A DNA stretch of 64,000 nt from Ignelater luminosus (taxonomy: Eukaryota > Arthropoda > Insecta > Coleoptera > Elateridae). Positions within the stretch are counted from its first letter, which is position 1, and every line of letters starts with the position of its first letter. A program made the position numbers and the translations under genes. This document shows positions 13,001-26,005 of this stretch, one piece after another. The notes beneath the pieces were generated by a model. It had not been told where the DNA came from. It made no database searches and saw only the letters and a list, made by a program, of their open reading frames with translations. The DNA is taken from NCBI GenBank assembly GCA_011009095.1, contig VTPC01000976.1, positions 6,369 to 70,368 of the forward strand, read 5' to 3'.

Positions 13001-14719
13001 ACAATGCTACACCTTTGACACCTGTGAATCATTAAATCGTTCAAAAACGTCAACTTTACACTTGAGTTGTATACAATATTTTTTGCATGACCGTATTTAA
13101 AAAAAAATTATAAATAAAAAACATTTACGGTAGATTAAAAAAGAAGTTGGCCAAAATCATAGGAACGCATAATGATTTCATTACGACATCGATACGGCCA
13201 TTATAACATCGATACGTGAAATTATTTGCAAATGTTCATAATTGTCAACTTTCGACATTGACAACTAGTTGTAGAGCGCCAGCTTTACAGGCGGTCGTGC
13301 AAAAAATAATTTAACATTGCTGTTTCCAAGTATGACCTAGTAGCACTTATTTATTAGTCTACATAAAATTATGGTAGCATATGCCAAACTGTAAATTAAG
13401 ACTCCTACATAGATCACGGAAGTCACAAAAGCATAAGGTAGGCTCTCGATCTGGTGTTAAGACAGATATTTTAGTTTGGACTCCTATTGTTAAAGCATCA
13501 GATTCTAAAATAAAAATCAATGCAATCTAATATGTTAACGTCCAGGCATTGTTTGGTGTTTTAGATCTTTTACTGTTTGTCCAAAATAATTCAAAAAGTC
13601 CATGTACAGAGAGTTACACTAAAGTATTGTTTACAAATTAGTCTGTGGTCATCCGGGGTTGCCATAATCCAAGCTAAAATGGTATATTATGCGTCAAGAG
13701 CGAAAAAAAGCATTCTTTGGTACATACTCAGTGGGCAATTTTTTGTTCTCGAGTCAAAAGTGAAGAGAAATTATAACCATAGTTCAAAGAAGATACTAAG
13801 GATTGATAGCACCATCGACTTGATTGTCATAAAAATTGATTGGTGAAATAAAGCCCATAAGTGAAGTATGTTTTCTTGATCTGCAGTCAATTTTGGTGGC
13901 AATTGGATTATTAGAGCAGTTGGCTCTGAAATTAGAAAACTAATTACAAATTCTGAGGTATTTGATATTCTTGTATTCATATAAACGCAGCTAAGTAAAT
14001 GCTTATTATCAATAAAAGTAATAGTTGGATAAGGAGTTTGTTAGAAACATCTTTTTGGCGCAAGTGGTTAAAACACTTATGGGCACTAGTGCTTAGAAAG
14101 AATAAATCTGACACACAAAACTGTTGAAAATCGCTATTTTTGACTTGGACGTAGAAGATCTATCTAATTGTAAGCAATTCATAAGAATTTGGCAGAATCT
14201 GTCTTATATGTTTTTGACGCGTTAAAAGTTTGGTAGAAATTAAGTAAAGAGTACTTTTAAGTAAATTCCAAAGTAGTAAATTACTTTCACCACGTTGCTG
14301 GCAACTCTGCATTAGCAGAGACGAGGAGCAAAATTTAAAACAATTATCCTAGAAAACGAGAATAACTCACTGATTGGAGAAGAAAAAAATAGATAGATAA
14401 ATAGAAAACTAAATTGTTTTAACACAAGACTGTTAGTCAGGGGTTATTTAAATTGAAAGAGAAGGAGAAAAACAATCAAGCAACTTTAGAACAATATGCC
14501 GGACCAGATTTTGCTGCAGGTTTTCTAAAACGGCACTAACATGTTTAGGCACAGAAAATGTGTCAAGATTTAAAAACAAATCTCAAGTTGATTGCATCAA
14601 CGATTTGAATGTCATCATTTGTCTACAATTAATTCTGATGTCCACGAAATCCTTGGTATAATCGGCCCTTTAAAATGTTCTTTCCGTCAACATTTTAAAA
14701 GGCAGAAAGAAAAAGTTAT

Positions 14720-14741
14720 AGAGAGAGAGAGAGAGAGAGAG
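14720..14741. repeat. (GA)n microsatellite
   Basis: About eleven uninterrupted GA dinucleotides. No gene is associated with it. Confidence 0.9.
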
Positions 14742-15060
14742 TCATGAAGTCGTCCAAATTACCGACTTCCGTAATGTCTTATGCAGCAGCTAATGGTGCT
14801 TTAATCCCCTACCATAAACAGTGTATAAATCAAAAGAACACGTGAATAGAGAATGAAACAAGAGGATATAGATACAACCGCACGTCTGATTGGTTAGACA
14901 AAATCCGCTTCAAAGACTGGTTGCAAACCTCAGTTGAATCTGTTAGGTTGTGGGTAAAGTGCAACACTCTTTGGTGCTGTTATCATAAAATCTAACTTAA
15001 TTTAGCTCTCTTAGGACTAACAAAAAACATGGAAAGCAGAACCAGATCACACAGAAAGCG

Positions 15061-15605
15061 GTGGCACTCTCTGCACTCTCCAAAAGCTTTTAGACACTTT
15101 GATCAAGAAAAATGGCCCAGAAAACAAAACAATTGAATTTGGAAAGTACGCAGTTGTTTATCTTAATTCAAGTAGAGTGCTAGATTGCCTTCTGATGCCT
15201 ATGAATGTATCTGCCAACAGTGAGTTAAGTCAATCTATCATGAATTTTAATGTAGATTTGTCGTTGAGATCGTTATTGCTTGAAATGGATAAAAAGTACC
15301 TGCAGGAAAAAAGGTAAACATCTATACGCCAAGAGGTGGCACTCTATATTTTCCAAAAGGTTTTAGACACTTTGATGGAGAAAAAACATAAAAGCTAGAT
15401 TTAGAAAGAACGGAATTGTTCATCTTAAATCAAGCAGAGTACTAGATTGTCTTCCAATGCTTATGGATGTATTAGTCAACAGTGAGATAAGTCAATCTAC
15501 CATGAGTTCCAATGTAGATTTATTGTTAAGATTGTTATTGCTTGAAATGGGATATGGTTGAAAAGCATCTGCAGGAGGAAAAAGAAGGTAAACATAGATG
15601 CCGGA
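15061..15605 (+). repeat. Two-copy diverged tandem duplication, 275-bp period
   Basis: Unit 1 (15061-15335) and unit 2 (15336-15605) both begin gtggcactct. They share cttttagacactttgat or its close variant, gtgctagattgcct/gtactagattgtct, caatctaycatgart, ttgcttgaaatgg and ctgcaggaraaa. Each ends with an AAGGTAAACAT motif. Unit 1 has an open frame (15099-15317) without a recognisable domain. The same frame in unit 2 is broken by stops. A related short piece (aagcatctgcaggaagag) recurs near 16097. The conserved AG|GTAAAC at each unit end looks like a splice donor, so a duplicated exon of an old element is possible. Confidence 0.75.
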
Positions 15606-18378
15606 AAAAGTGTCTAGGTGAAAGATTTTGATAGAATGAACAAGAGTGAACAAGAAATAAGCTTTGAAGATTATACAGCAGATACATACAGGAGGTCTTT
15701 TAGGCTCATTCACTATAAAGACTTCTAAAGTAAATTTGATGTTTTCTATATTAACAACATTTTATTTTTAAATTTTTATTTAACTTTTTACCTTTCTCTT
15801 TTGTTTTGTATGTTTAAACTCGAGTTTTTAAGAAACAAAAGTTAAAAAGCAAGCAAAAGAACAAGGCAGTGCAAAACTACCAGCTTTGTTTTTACTTTAA
15901 AATCAATCAAAGGTGTACAACTGTCAACATAGCTGGCAAGACAAAATCTATTGAAATTGTTTTCTAAAATTAATATTTATTGTAATAATGTGATCTTGAC
16001 AAAATTAAATCACAGCTTACTCCGACTTTCTATAATTTGGAACAGATTGTGACGCATCAGTGTGACACCTGTATGCCGTGTTGTCTGATGACGAAGCATC
16101 TGCAGGAAGAGTGCATTAGGATATTGTTATTCAAGTAGTACAGATGTACTATCCCGGCAAAAAAACCGGAACACCACACAGGTTTTAAAATTACCCTTTG
16201 TAAATCTGTCTTTCATTTTAAGAAAAACTATTATGTAAGTAAGTACCTTATTAATTGGACTGACAAATCCACCTCAAAGCCTGATGCAAAAGAGAGAAAT
16301 TTTGTTAGAACCGACATATCGTCAGACAAGTATGCCCCGTTTTTCTTGCCGCGATAGTACAGGTAGTAGCTAGGATTGATATATAATTGCACGGAACTAC
16401 AAGCAAAATATTTTGGAAAATTGATTTTTAGGTTTATCATATGGCAAAATTAGTTTCTGGACAGCTCCCTTCGGTCGTTTAAGAAAGATTTGATCTTACG
16501 CGCATACGTTTCAATCTGACTCAAAGATACATAGGTTAAATACAACTCAATGTTATCGACAAGAGAAGGCAGTATCATCAATCTCATTCTTTAATTATGA
16601 TTTAAACTAAATAGTATTAATTTTTTATTTTAGTAACAATGAGTACGACGGTAGATCATATTTAATATTTTAACGTTATTAGTTAACTTAAATATTATCA
16701 CTACTGGCATAACATGATGATTACAATAAACAGTCTAAGGTGTATTTAAAGATAATAACAATTTAATTATTTATTATTGGTCAACAGTAGAATTATTTAT
16801 AACATTCATTAATTTCAGCAAGAATGTCGTAATGCAAAGTTAATAAAAATTAATAATCCCCTGAGGAAAATTAATTGCACTTCGCATTTTAAAGACTTTT
16901 AGAAGAAATTTTAAAGTTGTCATTTCGAGATGCAATAATTAATTAGAGGAGTCATATTTATTATAATCTAATCCAAGAAAAAAGTTTCGTGCTTACGAGA
17001 TTTTTATTAAAAATTAGAATTCATTTCTATTACCCTACAAGTACCACTACAGAAATGAAAATTTAATATAAAATCTTACACTCGTTTTAGTCATTTAGGT
17101 GGGTTTGGTTCGATCAAGGGTATGGTTTTTAAAATTGGTAGCAATTGGAATATTTCGTATACATACGTATGGAATAATGTTCGTTCAAGTTCGAAAACCG
17201 CACCCTGCTTTTTTGGCGTAGCATCCATAGATGCTAAAGGTTGAAATAAGATTTGTAGTTTTATACGAGAAGATAATTTACTCGCATTCTTTAGCGCATG
17301 CCTTGTGTTGAATTACACAAAGGACAGGAGAAAAAATGCACGCCAGTGTTGACGTCGGTTTAGTTTCAAGCGAGAAGGAAATTACTTTTAGAGCATAATT
17401 AATGAAGAAGTATTTAGGACAATAACATATTTATCATTTCCTCCATAGACTGTATGCAATGATAAGCTGTAAACAAATCTTGTAAAGACAATGGGTGTAT
17501 GTACGTGTGTAAATTTCCCAGTAGTTTGAGAGATAGAAATGTAATTATTTCTTATCTTTGTTCGTTGATGCGTGGTGCACTACGACTACGAGTATATTGA
17601 TTATTATTTTTGTAATAATCAGAATTATTACTTAACCAGTCATATCTGCTACATGCTACATGTTTTTCCACTATTTTTAGTTTTTCATTTACTTACCTAT
17701 ATGAAAGTTCTATATTGTGTAGCTTTATTAGCATTTTACTTTGCATTTCGAAATTATAGTCACTTAATCTCGACGTACTAATGGAAATAATGATTAATGT
17801 GTTTTAGTAATTTTATTAAACGACTTCACTTTCAACAAACTTTTTTATTGCAGTCAAAAAAGCTGCAGGTTCTTTTCATTTACTGCACCACTGACGAAAA
17901 AACTACATTAGAATAATAATTAAAATTGAAAATATTGTGTGGAAACGAAAGAAAGATGAAGTCGGTTAGGTAAGAGAAACGTTGCCTATTTTGAAAATCA
18001 ATTTATTACTTACTGTCTTTGTTTCTTCACAATTGTTAAAAAGATACATTTTAAAATTATTTTAAAATTTTAAAATTAGAGTATTAAAAAGTTACAAACA
18101 CAACAGTAAGAAATTTAGCCGGCAATAGCATTTGTTTCCTTAATGAGATGAATACAACCTTTCTAATGGAACGCCTATTTGATCTTGATATTGATTCTAT
18201 ATTTTTTACCATTTGTGAGCTTTGAATCTTGAACACACTGTATAGTAGAAGTTGAACAACATCGAAACTAGGTCTACTCGTATATTTAATAATTATCCCA
18301 TTATTGATTTACTTATGAGCAATAAGCATTATTCATGTGAACAAAAGGGTCCCGCTTTCTAATATTTATTAATTATTA

Positions 18379-18857
18379 CCAGGTGTATACCTATGAAATG
18401 AGACTTTCAGCTATTAGACCACANNNNNNNNNNNNNNNNNNNNNNNNNNNNNNNNNNNNNNNNNNNNNNNNNNNNNNNNNNNNNNNNNNNNNNNNNNNNN
18501 NNNNNNNNNNNNNNNNNNNNNNNNNNNNNNNNNNNNNNNNNNNNNNNNNNNNNNNNNNNNNNNNNNNNNNNNNNNNNNNNNNNNNNNNNNNNNNNNNNNN
18601 NNNNNNNNNNNNNNNNNNNNNNNNNNNNNNNNNNNNNNNNNNNNNNNNNNNNNNNNNNNNNNNNNNNNNNNNNNNNNNNNNNNNNNNNNNNNNNNNNNNN
18701 NNNNNNNNNNNNNNNNNNNNNNNNNNNNNNNNNNNNNNNNNNNNNNNNNNNNNNNNNNNNNNNNNNNNNNNNNNNNNNNNNNNNNNNNNNNNNNNNNNNN
18801 NNNNNNNNNNNNNNNNNNNNNNNAAAAAAAAGTCTCATTTCATAGGTATGCACCTGG
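18379..18857. mobile_element. Mariner-type inverted-repeat element, interior unsequenced
   Basis: The sequences on either side of the run of Ns are inverted copies of each other. The left end reads ccaggtgtatacctatgaaa and continues atgagacttt. The right end, reverse-complemented, reads ccaggtgcatacctatgaaa and continues in the same way. The repeats are about 29 bp with one mismatch and are flanked by TA on both sides (18377-18378 and 18858-18859). The first nine bases, CCAGGTGTA, equal the start of Mos1-type mariner ends as I remember them. The gap length may be an estimate, so the true element could be a MITE or a full-length transposon of about 1.3 kb. Confidence 0.75.
18424..18823. other. 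Assembly gap (400 N)
   Basis: The run of 400 N lies inside the inverted-repeat element. Open frames drawn through it are artefacts. Confidence 0.98.
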
Positions 18858-19453
18858 TACGTATAGCGCTGAGCTTGTTTATGTTTTAGTTGTATTGCTT
18901 AAATACCGTTTTAAAAAACTAGAAATTATTACTAAAAATGAATTACGCTTTTAACAAAAACATAAAAAGGTCAGATTATTTTAGACAAGGGTAGAGTGGT
19001 TAGAAATGTACTCACATTAATGAATGGAAGGTTTAGCAACCCTTTCGGCTAATGAACAAAAAAAACTGTCACTTTAAAACAAATGTATGTTTTTTAAATT
19101 CTAACAAAAGATTCACCACAGAAAACATTGTAAGGGATTTATAATTTTATTTTTTTATAACTTAAATTTATTTCCATTAGTACTGAATTTCTAGAGTTTT
19201 TGTAATTAACACAGAGACGGTTCTGTAATAAAAATTAAATATTTTTAAATTTCTATAAAGTCAAGAATTTATTTGGACCAGATGCCTTCAAATGTCACTA
19301 ACTGAAATTACAGCTTATCGTCGTTAGTCTGCATGGGAAGTGGATTGTCAAGTAACGTGAAGCCATTTAAGGGGCTTAGAATATAATTCCCGTTAAATAA
19401 TTAAAACAAAAGGTTATTGAACACTTTATATTTTTTAAGTTTTGACTGCAAAA

Positions 19454-19547
19454 CGAAAGTTGAAATTGCCAAGATTTTCTGATTCTAAAACAACTGAAAG
19501 TAAAAGTTAAAATAGTTAAGATTTTCTGACTCTAAAACAACCGAAAG
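19454..19547. repeat. Short tandem duplication, two 47-bp units
   Basis: Units 19454-19500 and 19501-19547 share aagattttctgaytctaaaa and the flanking caacygaaag at identical spacing, with a handful of substitutions. No coding content. Confidence 0.8.
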
Positions 19548-21184
19548 CAGTTAAGGGTAATACTTACAGAAACAGAAAACATTATGACTGTGAGTTACAA
19601 TTGGTTCAGAAATTAAAGTGTGCTGTAAGTCGTTCATAACAGAAACTTTATACGGAGTTCCAGCAAACAGCGAAGTCGCTTAGTAAACAAGGAAACATTA
19701 CATTTCGTAGCAAATACAAGGATTAGCTCTTAATAAGAAGCTTTCCATTAATCAAACTGGATGTATTGTCGTCAGTATTGGTAAGTCGTATTAGCAAATT
19801 AATAAGAAGCCAAATTTCTATTCACGATTGCACGGCATCTAATACTGTAATTCCGTAAATGTTAAGCAATGTAATCTTTTGATAAATACCTATTCAATTA
19901 TTTTAGATGGGTAAACATTTTATTATTTATAATTCGATCAAAAGGTAACAAAGGTGAAGAAATGTTTTACTTTCGAAGAAAAACCGTGACATTTCTGATA
20001 TGTATTGGTACATTATTATAACAAAGAAAATAGAATATTTTTAACTTGCTGTTTCGACATTACTTTGGTTTAATGCTTAATAATGTCATATTTCCTAAAA
20101 GTAGAAATACATATCAACTTATGCTTGTAAAAAAACAGAAAAGTCATGCTTACGTGACGAGAATTAACATTTTAGTAGATTGTTACTGTCAAGTTACAAC
20201 TGCTACCGTAAAAAGCACAAAGTTTTTGCAACAATATTTAATATTAACATCAACAGATATGGGTAACAAGAAGATATGATTTAAAAATTGCAAAATTCCA
20301 AAAAACTGTAAATTAGAAAAATCTTAGCAAAACTACATTATCTGCAATACCTCCCAAAAAGGGAATAAAATAATTTTTACAGAAATAACTTGCCCGGCGT
20401 TACAAGAACGTTCATAATGACCTACGAGCGAATTCATTTTACTTTTGGGAGCTCTAATAATAAACAATATCTTAGACAGACAAGTCACACACAAATACGT
20501 TACATACGTTCCAAGACGCTAAATTCTGACATAAACTCCCTATCTGTCTTGGAGACATGTCGACACTCTGAATGACCGGGCGTTAAATTGACTGACATGA
20601 TAGGCATTGACCTGGTAGAGCTCGTGTTAGCAAGCGATGTTGTTAGAAAGAGCTTGGTATGGTACAAAGCAAAGATATGAATAAGCGTCGACTAGATGAT
20701 TCACTTAGCACCAAAGTAAAAAATAAAATCAAATTCAAACATTTTGACCTCGGCATCACTTCACCATAATGTTGAGATAGAACGAAAAACTATGGCACAA
20801 TCTGGATTTTGTCTAGAGGCACAGAGGTGTGTTTTCCTGAATCAGAGAGGCATTCTAAGTTATTTCTACAGTGCACATAACCTTTGTTTATCCACATTGA
20901 ATTGTAGATTCACCATTGTTTTCAGAGCGCTACCGTATGTGATCCGTCGATTCCAACAAAAAGCAAAGGTGATTTGCTGGAAAATGCTTTAAACCGAACT
21001 ATTTTCATTCTTGGAAGAAGTGTCTAATTTGGAAAAGATGCGTATCCAGAATTCTTAAAAAATCAAATACATGAGAAAGAAGAGTTATAAAGCAAAACGC
21101 CCAGATTCGTTGTTCAATCCATTTCTCAGAACTACATCAAGAAGATATGAAAACATTTTTTAGCAATGTTCTCCTAGAACGTTC

Positions 21185-24045
21185 AGAATTCTTCGTTTTC
21201 TTCTCCGTGCGACTAGGGCTAACCCTGTTTATCTGCCTTGTATTCCGTTGAGCATGAGAACCAGCTCTGTGCCCACCTCTTTGGCGGTCGTCCAATTGGT
21301 CTCTTCCCATTTGGTAGTTTGGTCATGCAAATCCTAGCTAGTCTGTGCTCATCCATTCTTTCGATGTGCCCCTTCCATTTTTTTCTAATCTTAGTCCATT
21401 TGACCACGTCTTGAACATTGCATCTTTCCCTTATTGATACATTGGTTTCTCTGTCTCGCAGGGTGATGTTTAGCATTGATCTCAAAACCCTCATCTCTAG
21501 TACCCTCATCCTTTGTTTGGCTTTTTTGGTTTCTGTTAATGTGGGTCGAACCATAACTTTGTATATTTTCGTTTTTCCCTCCATTCTTATGTATTTGTTT
21601 TTCCAGATTGTACCTCTTAGGGCTCATGCTACCTGAGCTGCTTTAAGTCTTTGAGTTTGTGTTTCTTCAAGTAGATCACCATGACTTGTGATCTCAATTC
21701 CAATCGCATTACCTGATCTATCCCTAAGTTTCCTATTTGTAATTTACAGCGTTTTGGTTCTTTCGAGATCACCATACATTTTGTTTTTTGCGTTGATATT
21801 CGCATGTTATATTGCTCAACTGTTAAGTTAAATCAGTGCACCAGTCTCTGTAGATTATCCTCTTCGTCTGCGATCAAAACGGTGTCGTCCGCACAGTAAA
21901 TTATGTTGACATTTTTCTACCCATTCTGTCTTCTGGTTTAGATCTGATATATTCTATTATCCTATTCATTATCAGATTAAACAATAACAAACTAAGCGAG
22001 CCCCTTTGTCTTGCTCCTTCGTCCATAGAGATATCTTCAGTCATACCTTCCAGGGTTTTTATTATGGTGCTAATATTATGTCATCGATTACATTTGTTAG
22101 TTGTGTTGGTACGTCTTTTTCTATAAGTATATTGATAATGTCGTATTTCTTTACTCGGTCAAACGCCTTGGTCAAGTCGACAAAACAAAGAAAAACAGGG
22201 TAATTGTACTCTATGGGTTTCTCAACAATCTGCCTAATTATGAAGATTGCGTCTGTTGTTCCCCGATTCTTTCGAAAACCCTGCTGTTCCTCCGCAATGC
22301 CGATCAGCTTTTGGAGGTAGTCGCGAATTATAGATTTAAATAGTTTCATTGTAGTATTGTGAGTGAGATTCCTCTGTAGGTATTAGATGTTTTATAGTTG
22401 CTTTACTTGTGGAAGGAGATGGTGATGCTGGCTTTCCAATGCACGGGTACTTTTTCTTCTTTTATAACTGTATTCTAAAGGTGTTGTATTTATTTGTTGG
22501 TGATGGAATCAGGTTCTGGACTTTTTCTGTTTTTGTTCCTTTATCTTTTCCATTGGTATTTTGATTTTCGTATTATTCATTCCGTGGTTTACAATCATGC
22601 TGGGATTTTCGGATTGTGGGTATTGTTTCCTGAAGTATGCTGGTGATTTTTCTTTGGTGATGTTATTTATCTGTATGCAGTCGTTGAAACTTTTCTTTCG
22701 CTTCTGTAGCATTTTCCATATTCGTTTTTGTGCACCGTTTAAGTCAAACTCTAATGTCTTTGTTGTATTTATCCTAGTATCCTTCCTTCTCCAGATGGGT
22801 TATATTTATATTCTAGGAAAGCTTTTTTCTTTATTTCAGCTAGCTCCCAAACCTCTTCCGTGAACCAGCGAGTGTTTGATGGTTTAGGATTTGTCTTAGA
22901 TTTTCGTGTTGTGCATGCTTCTACAGCAGCGTCTTTTATATGTAATGCAATTTGCGTTCCATTGCTCTTCTATCGGTTGATCCTTGGTGCATGATGGTTT
23001 TGCTTAAGTCTCGTTTGGTAGAGCATTTGTGTTGAGGGATCTTCTAGTCTTTCTGTGTTTATTTTTTCTACTGCGAGGCAAGTCGGTTTAGATTTCATGT
23101 TTATGTTTAGTTCTATTTTACCTAGTACTGGTCCATGGTCTGTCCCAATGTTGGCGGGCGTTAACGTTTGGATGTCAAGTATTTGTGATGCACTGACGTT
23201 TTTGTTCGTGATTATAAAATCAATTGTGGACTTTCGGCCTCTACACTCTTCCCACGTGTATTTGTGTTGAGGCTTGCGATTGAAAAATGTGTTGTTGATA
23301 CGGAGGTCGTTTAATATACAGAATTCTATTAGATTTTCTCTACTGTCGTTCAGATCCTCGTCATTAAATCTCTCTAGGTAGTGTGTCTATGACGTTCTGT
23401 AGGCTCTCGTAGAACGAGGTTCTTTCTTGTTTAGGTCTACCTGTCTGTAGTGCATATGTAGAAATCACGTGCAGTAAACTGTTTTTTACCGATACTGTAA
23501 TCATCACTACTCTTTAATTTATATACTTCGTATCAGTGGTACAGTTTGCAAATTCTTGTTCTACTAATATTCCGACACCCCGCATTTGCTCTTTCTGACT
23601 TCTTTGTGGTACTGTAGAACAAGATGTATTTTCCTACTGGAATCGATCCGTTTTACTTTCTACGAGTCTTGCTCAATGCACACACATGGATTTGATGTTT
23701 CTCCATTTCAAGGGTTACCTCTTGGTCTCTATTATTCCATGATTCAATGTTCCATGTTGCCATTCTCAAAATCGTATTTTTTTCTCGGATTTGTCGTCGA
23801 GAATTGATCTATTCGTTTCAATAAATTCTTGCAAGCAATTGCCTTGATTACTATCCTGGTAGCCTTGCCAGTTAGGATTTTTTATCGACTGTTTTAGGTC
23901 TAGTCTGTTTTGGTCCGCGAGTGGTATCTTTTTTCCCACTTACCCGCCGATCCGCTTGATAAGATCAAATTGGTTAGGGCATTTTCCTATCCGCCACCTG
24001 GGGACCCGTCCGATGGGAGACAGACAACTCCACACGGATGGATTA
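21185..24045 (-). mobile_element. RTE-like non-LTR retrotransposon, decayed
   Basis: Minus-strand order is 5' UTR (24045 to about 23775), endonuclease, reverse transcriptase, C-terminal region and a short 3' tail. The endonuclease opens with MATWNIESWNNRDQEVTLEM near 23775 and continues to a YSTTKKSERANAG block. The RT carries EEQQGFRKNRGTTDAIFIIRQ and FVDLTKAFDRV (22130-22300), then YCADDTVLIADEE near 21870-21900. The C-terminus has RMRVLEMRVLRSMLNIT and WKGHIERMDEHRLARI, then GRPPKRW (21260-21530), which I know from insect RTE-type ORFs. Next come CAGGGTTAGCCCTAG and a GAAGAAAACGAAG tail at about 21190-21240, typical of RTE 3' ends. Multiple stops and frameshifts make it inactive. At about 2.86 kb it is close to full length. 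Confidence 0.82.
21219..22349 (-). pseudogene. RTE-like reverse transcriptase, 3' half of the element ORF
   Basis: Two open fragments preserve the RT of the LINE. The piece at 22062-22349 covers the fingers/palm region, with QGFRKNRGTTDAI and LTKAFDRV holding the first catalytic Asp. The piece at 21219-21584 covers the post-RT region, ending in the GRPPKRW motif. Between them, at about 21870-21900, the ADD catalytic pair is still readable, but frameshifts separate it from both pieces. The product would have copied the element RNA at a nicked target. Confidence 0.78.
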
Positions 24046-25800
24046 AAATCTATAAGTTAAGAATCACTGCTTTTGGGTACAGATGACAAACATACTAATG
24101 ATAATGCCTCTATCAACCAGCATTTCCTGGATTCCTTATCATATAGTTCCTACTTAACAGCAGATCAGTGGTCTGTATTATCGTGAACCAAAAAGAGAAG
24201 AATGTGAATATTTGTACAAATAACCTCTATTCTCAGATCAGCATACATTTCTACGATATATTGAGTACCAGTAATAACCAAGACGCTACTGGTTTAGCAA
24301 AACTTTATACTCGTGATTCCATAACTCTTTGAGATCTGTAAAATAAAGATCGACAAACAGTACCATGTAGTATACAGGGTAGTATACAGTATGATATACA
24401 AAATTGCAAGATGAATGGATCATGCCAAAGAGGGGAAAAACTTTTAGTAATACTTTATTGCATTGCGTGGCTTGGATTACGCCGTATAACAAAACTTTTG
24501 ATCTTAGGTGGTACATAGGTGTTATATAATAATTGCTAATGCGTAAAAGTGTAGAAAATAATGTGTATCTCTATTTTATAAATGAAACAGGGAAGAATTT
24601 CTCTGCAGATTCTTTGTTTGTCTGGTTTACGTGCTAATTTAAAATTTTGTGTTCCTTTAATTTTTTTGCTGATAGTAAATGCATTTCTTCTTCTGAATTG
24701 TTATTTCCTTTAAATTAATTTTCATTTTAAACAAACTACTATTACTTTTATATGGCGTAATAACTCATTTTCATTCTGTTTCGAGCAAGCTATAACGCCA
24801 ACGCGACGGTCTTGAACGTTTAATGGTCATAAATAGCGTGCGCTCTATATGATCTGGTTTTCAAACTATGAGTTTATTATTTTACAGGAAAATGATCGTT
24901 GCTTGTTTTTAGGTGATGCTGAAAATTTACATCAAAGCGTACACTGATTAAGCTAGCTAGGAGCGTCTATAAATTAAAATCATTATTTTAATATCTCTTA
25001 AAAAACTGTAATAAGAGTCACTGTTAATTACGAATTACTTTTTTACTAAGTCAGTATTATTAATTAAAAATTGATGGAATACCTTTTTTTGCTAACATAA
25101 AAAATAGAAACACTTAATAATAGCCGTGCTTATTAGTAATTTATCATCTGCTACTTTATGGTTTAAGTAATTAATCATTTTTCCTCGGGATACTTTTTTT
25201 AAGAACAAAATGGAATTATTTATGAGTTTATTAGAAAATTCTTAAAGATTTTGTAAAAAAGATGGTGGTTGGTAAAGTTCGGATGAATAATTAAGCTTGA
25301 ATTTCAAAGATAATTTAGGGGATGTATATAAAAACTAAAAGTAAATTAATAAAAAGTGGTTTAATGAATTCGAACAGAAGGGCGGTTCAAAACGTAATAT
25401 TTAATAAAAAGGACCTTTAGTGAGCTTTATAATTCTTTAACAAAAATGACTGTAGTGGACATTTTAACAAATTTACAAATGGAAATTTATTAGTTTTAAA
25501 TTAAATTTGGGAATAATATTTCAATACATAAGTATGCTCACGGGTGTCTTTTTTACTTTAGGTACCAATAAACCTCAGATTTCTGCAATCCGCTGGGAAA
25601 ATGTCAAGGTGAAGCCGGAAGTATATTTTAGGGTGACTATTCGTCGAGAGTTTACTTATACCACGTCGCAAACTCTTTTCAAATATATATGTGATGTGTT
25701 TCGACGCTTTCCTTCCTTTACCTAAAATATTTATCCGACGTTAATTTTCTTCATCCCGGTTTTCTTTAGATATCACTGAAAAGGATTTTTTTTATTCTAG

Positions 25801-26005
25801 GTATTTATGTCACGAGGACTGGTCGCAAGTGGGTCCAGAATATGAAAACATCTACACTGTGGTTATAATGTTTTTGCAATACATTATACCATTCACCGTA
25901 CTCCTTTTCACTTATACAAGTATTGCGATAGTAATTTGGTGTCATCGAATACCTGGCGAAGCGGAAAACTCGAGGGATCAACGAATCGCAAAATCTAAAA
26001 GAAAG
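25801..26005 (+). CDS. RYa-R: RYamide receptor, second coding exon (ECL2, TM5, ICL3)
   Basis: After one base completing the split Arg codon, this exon adds 68 codons. It opens with YLCHEDWSQVGPEYENIYTV, whose Cys or the C193 of exon 1 would pair with C117 of TM3. TM5 follows (about YTVVIMFLQYIIPFTVLLFTY) with its conserved Pro. ICL3 then reads RIPGEAENSRDQRIAKSKRK. The PGEAE-N-RDQR-A-SKRK pattern is what I recall of Drosophila RYa-R at this place. The acceptor is tttattctag and the donor is aaaag|gtaaga at 26006, leaving phase 0. The next exon should start at the base of TM6, but no such sequence appears downstream in the window. Confidence 0.9.

Larger units (their letters stand above)
3498..25800 (+). 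other. RYa-R: Intron 1 of the RYamide receptor gene (22.3 kb)
   Basis: The intron is bounded by a GT donor (ag|gtaaaa) at 3498 and an AG acceptor (tttattctag) ending at 25800. The split codon AG|G restores Arg and the frame continues as CDRYLCHEDW, which fits the ECL2 region of the receptor. The intron holds several transposon relics, listed separately. Apart from those and short repeats I see no other gene in 3500-6100, 6430-7680, 10130-12030, 13010-15050, 15610-18370, 18860-21180 and 24050-25800. Confidence 0.85.

Noticed and set aside
17100-17240. Possible tRNA-like GGTTCGA motifs near 17108 and 17185
   Set aside because: No cloverleaf with a paired acceptor stem could be drawn.
18383-18889. 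Long open frames across 18383-18889 on both strands
   Set aside because: They exist only because 400 N do not contain stop codons. The real ends are inverted repeats of a transposon.
24380-24420. Repeated agtatacagggtagtatacag near 24378
   Set aside because: A local short repeat with no inverted partner. It resembles a transposon end only by chance.
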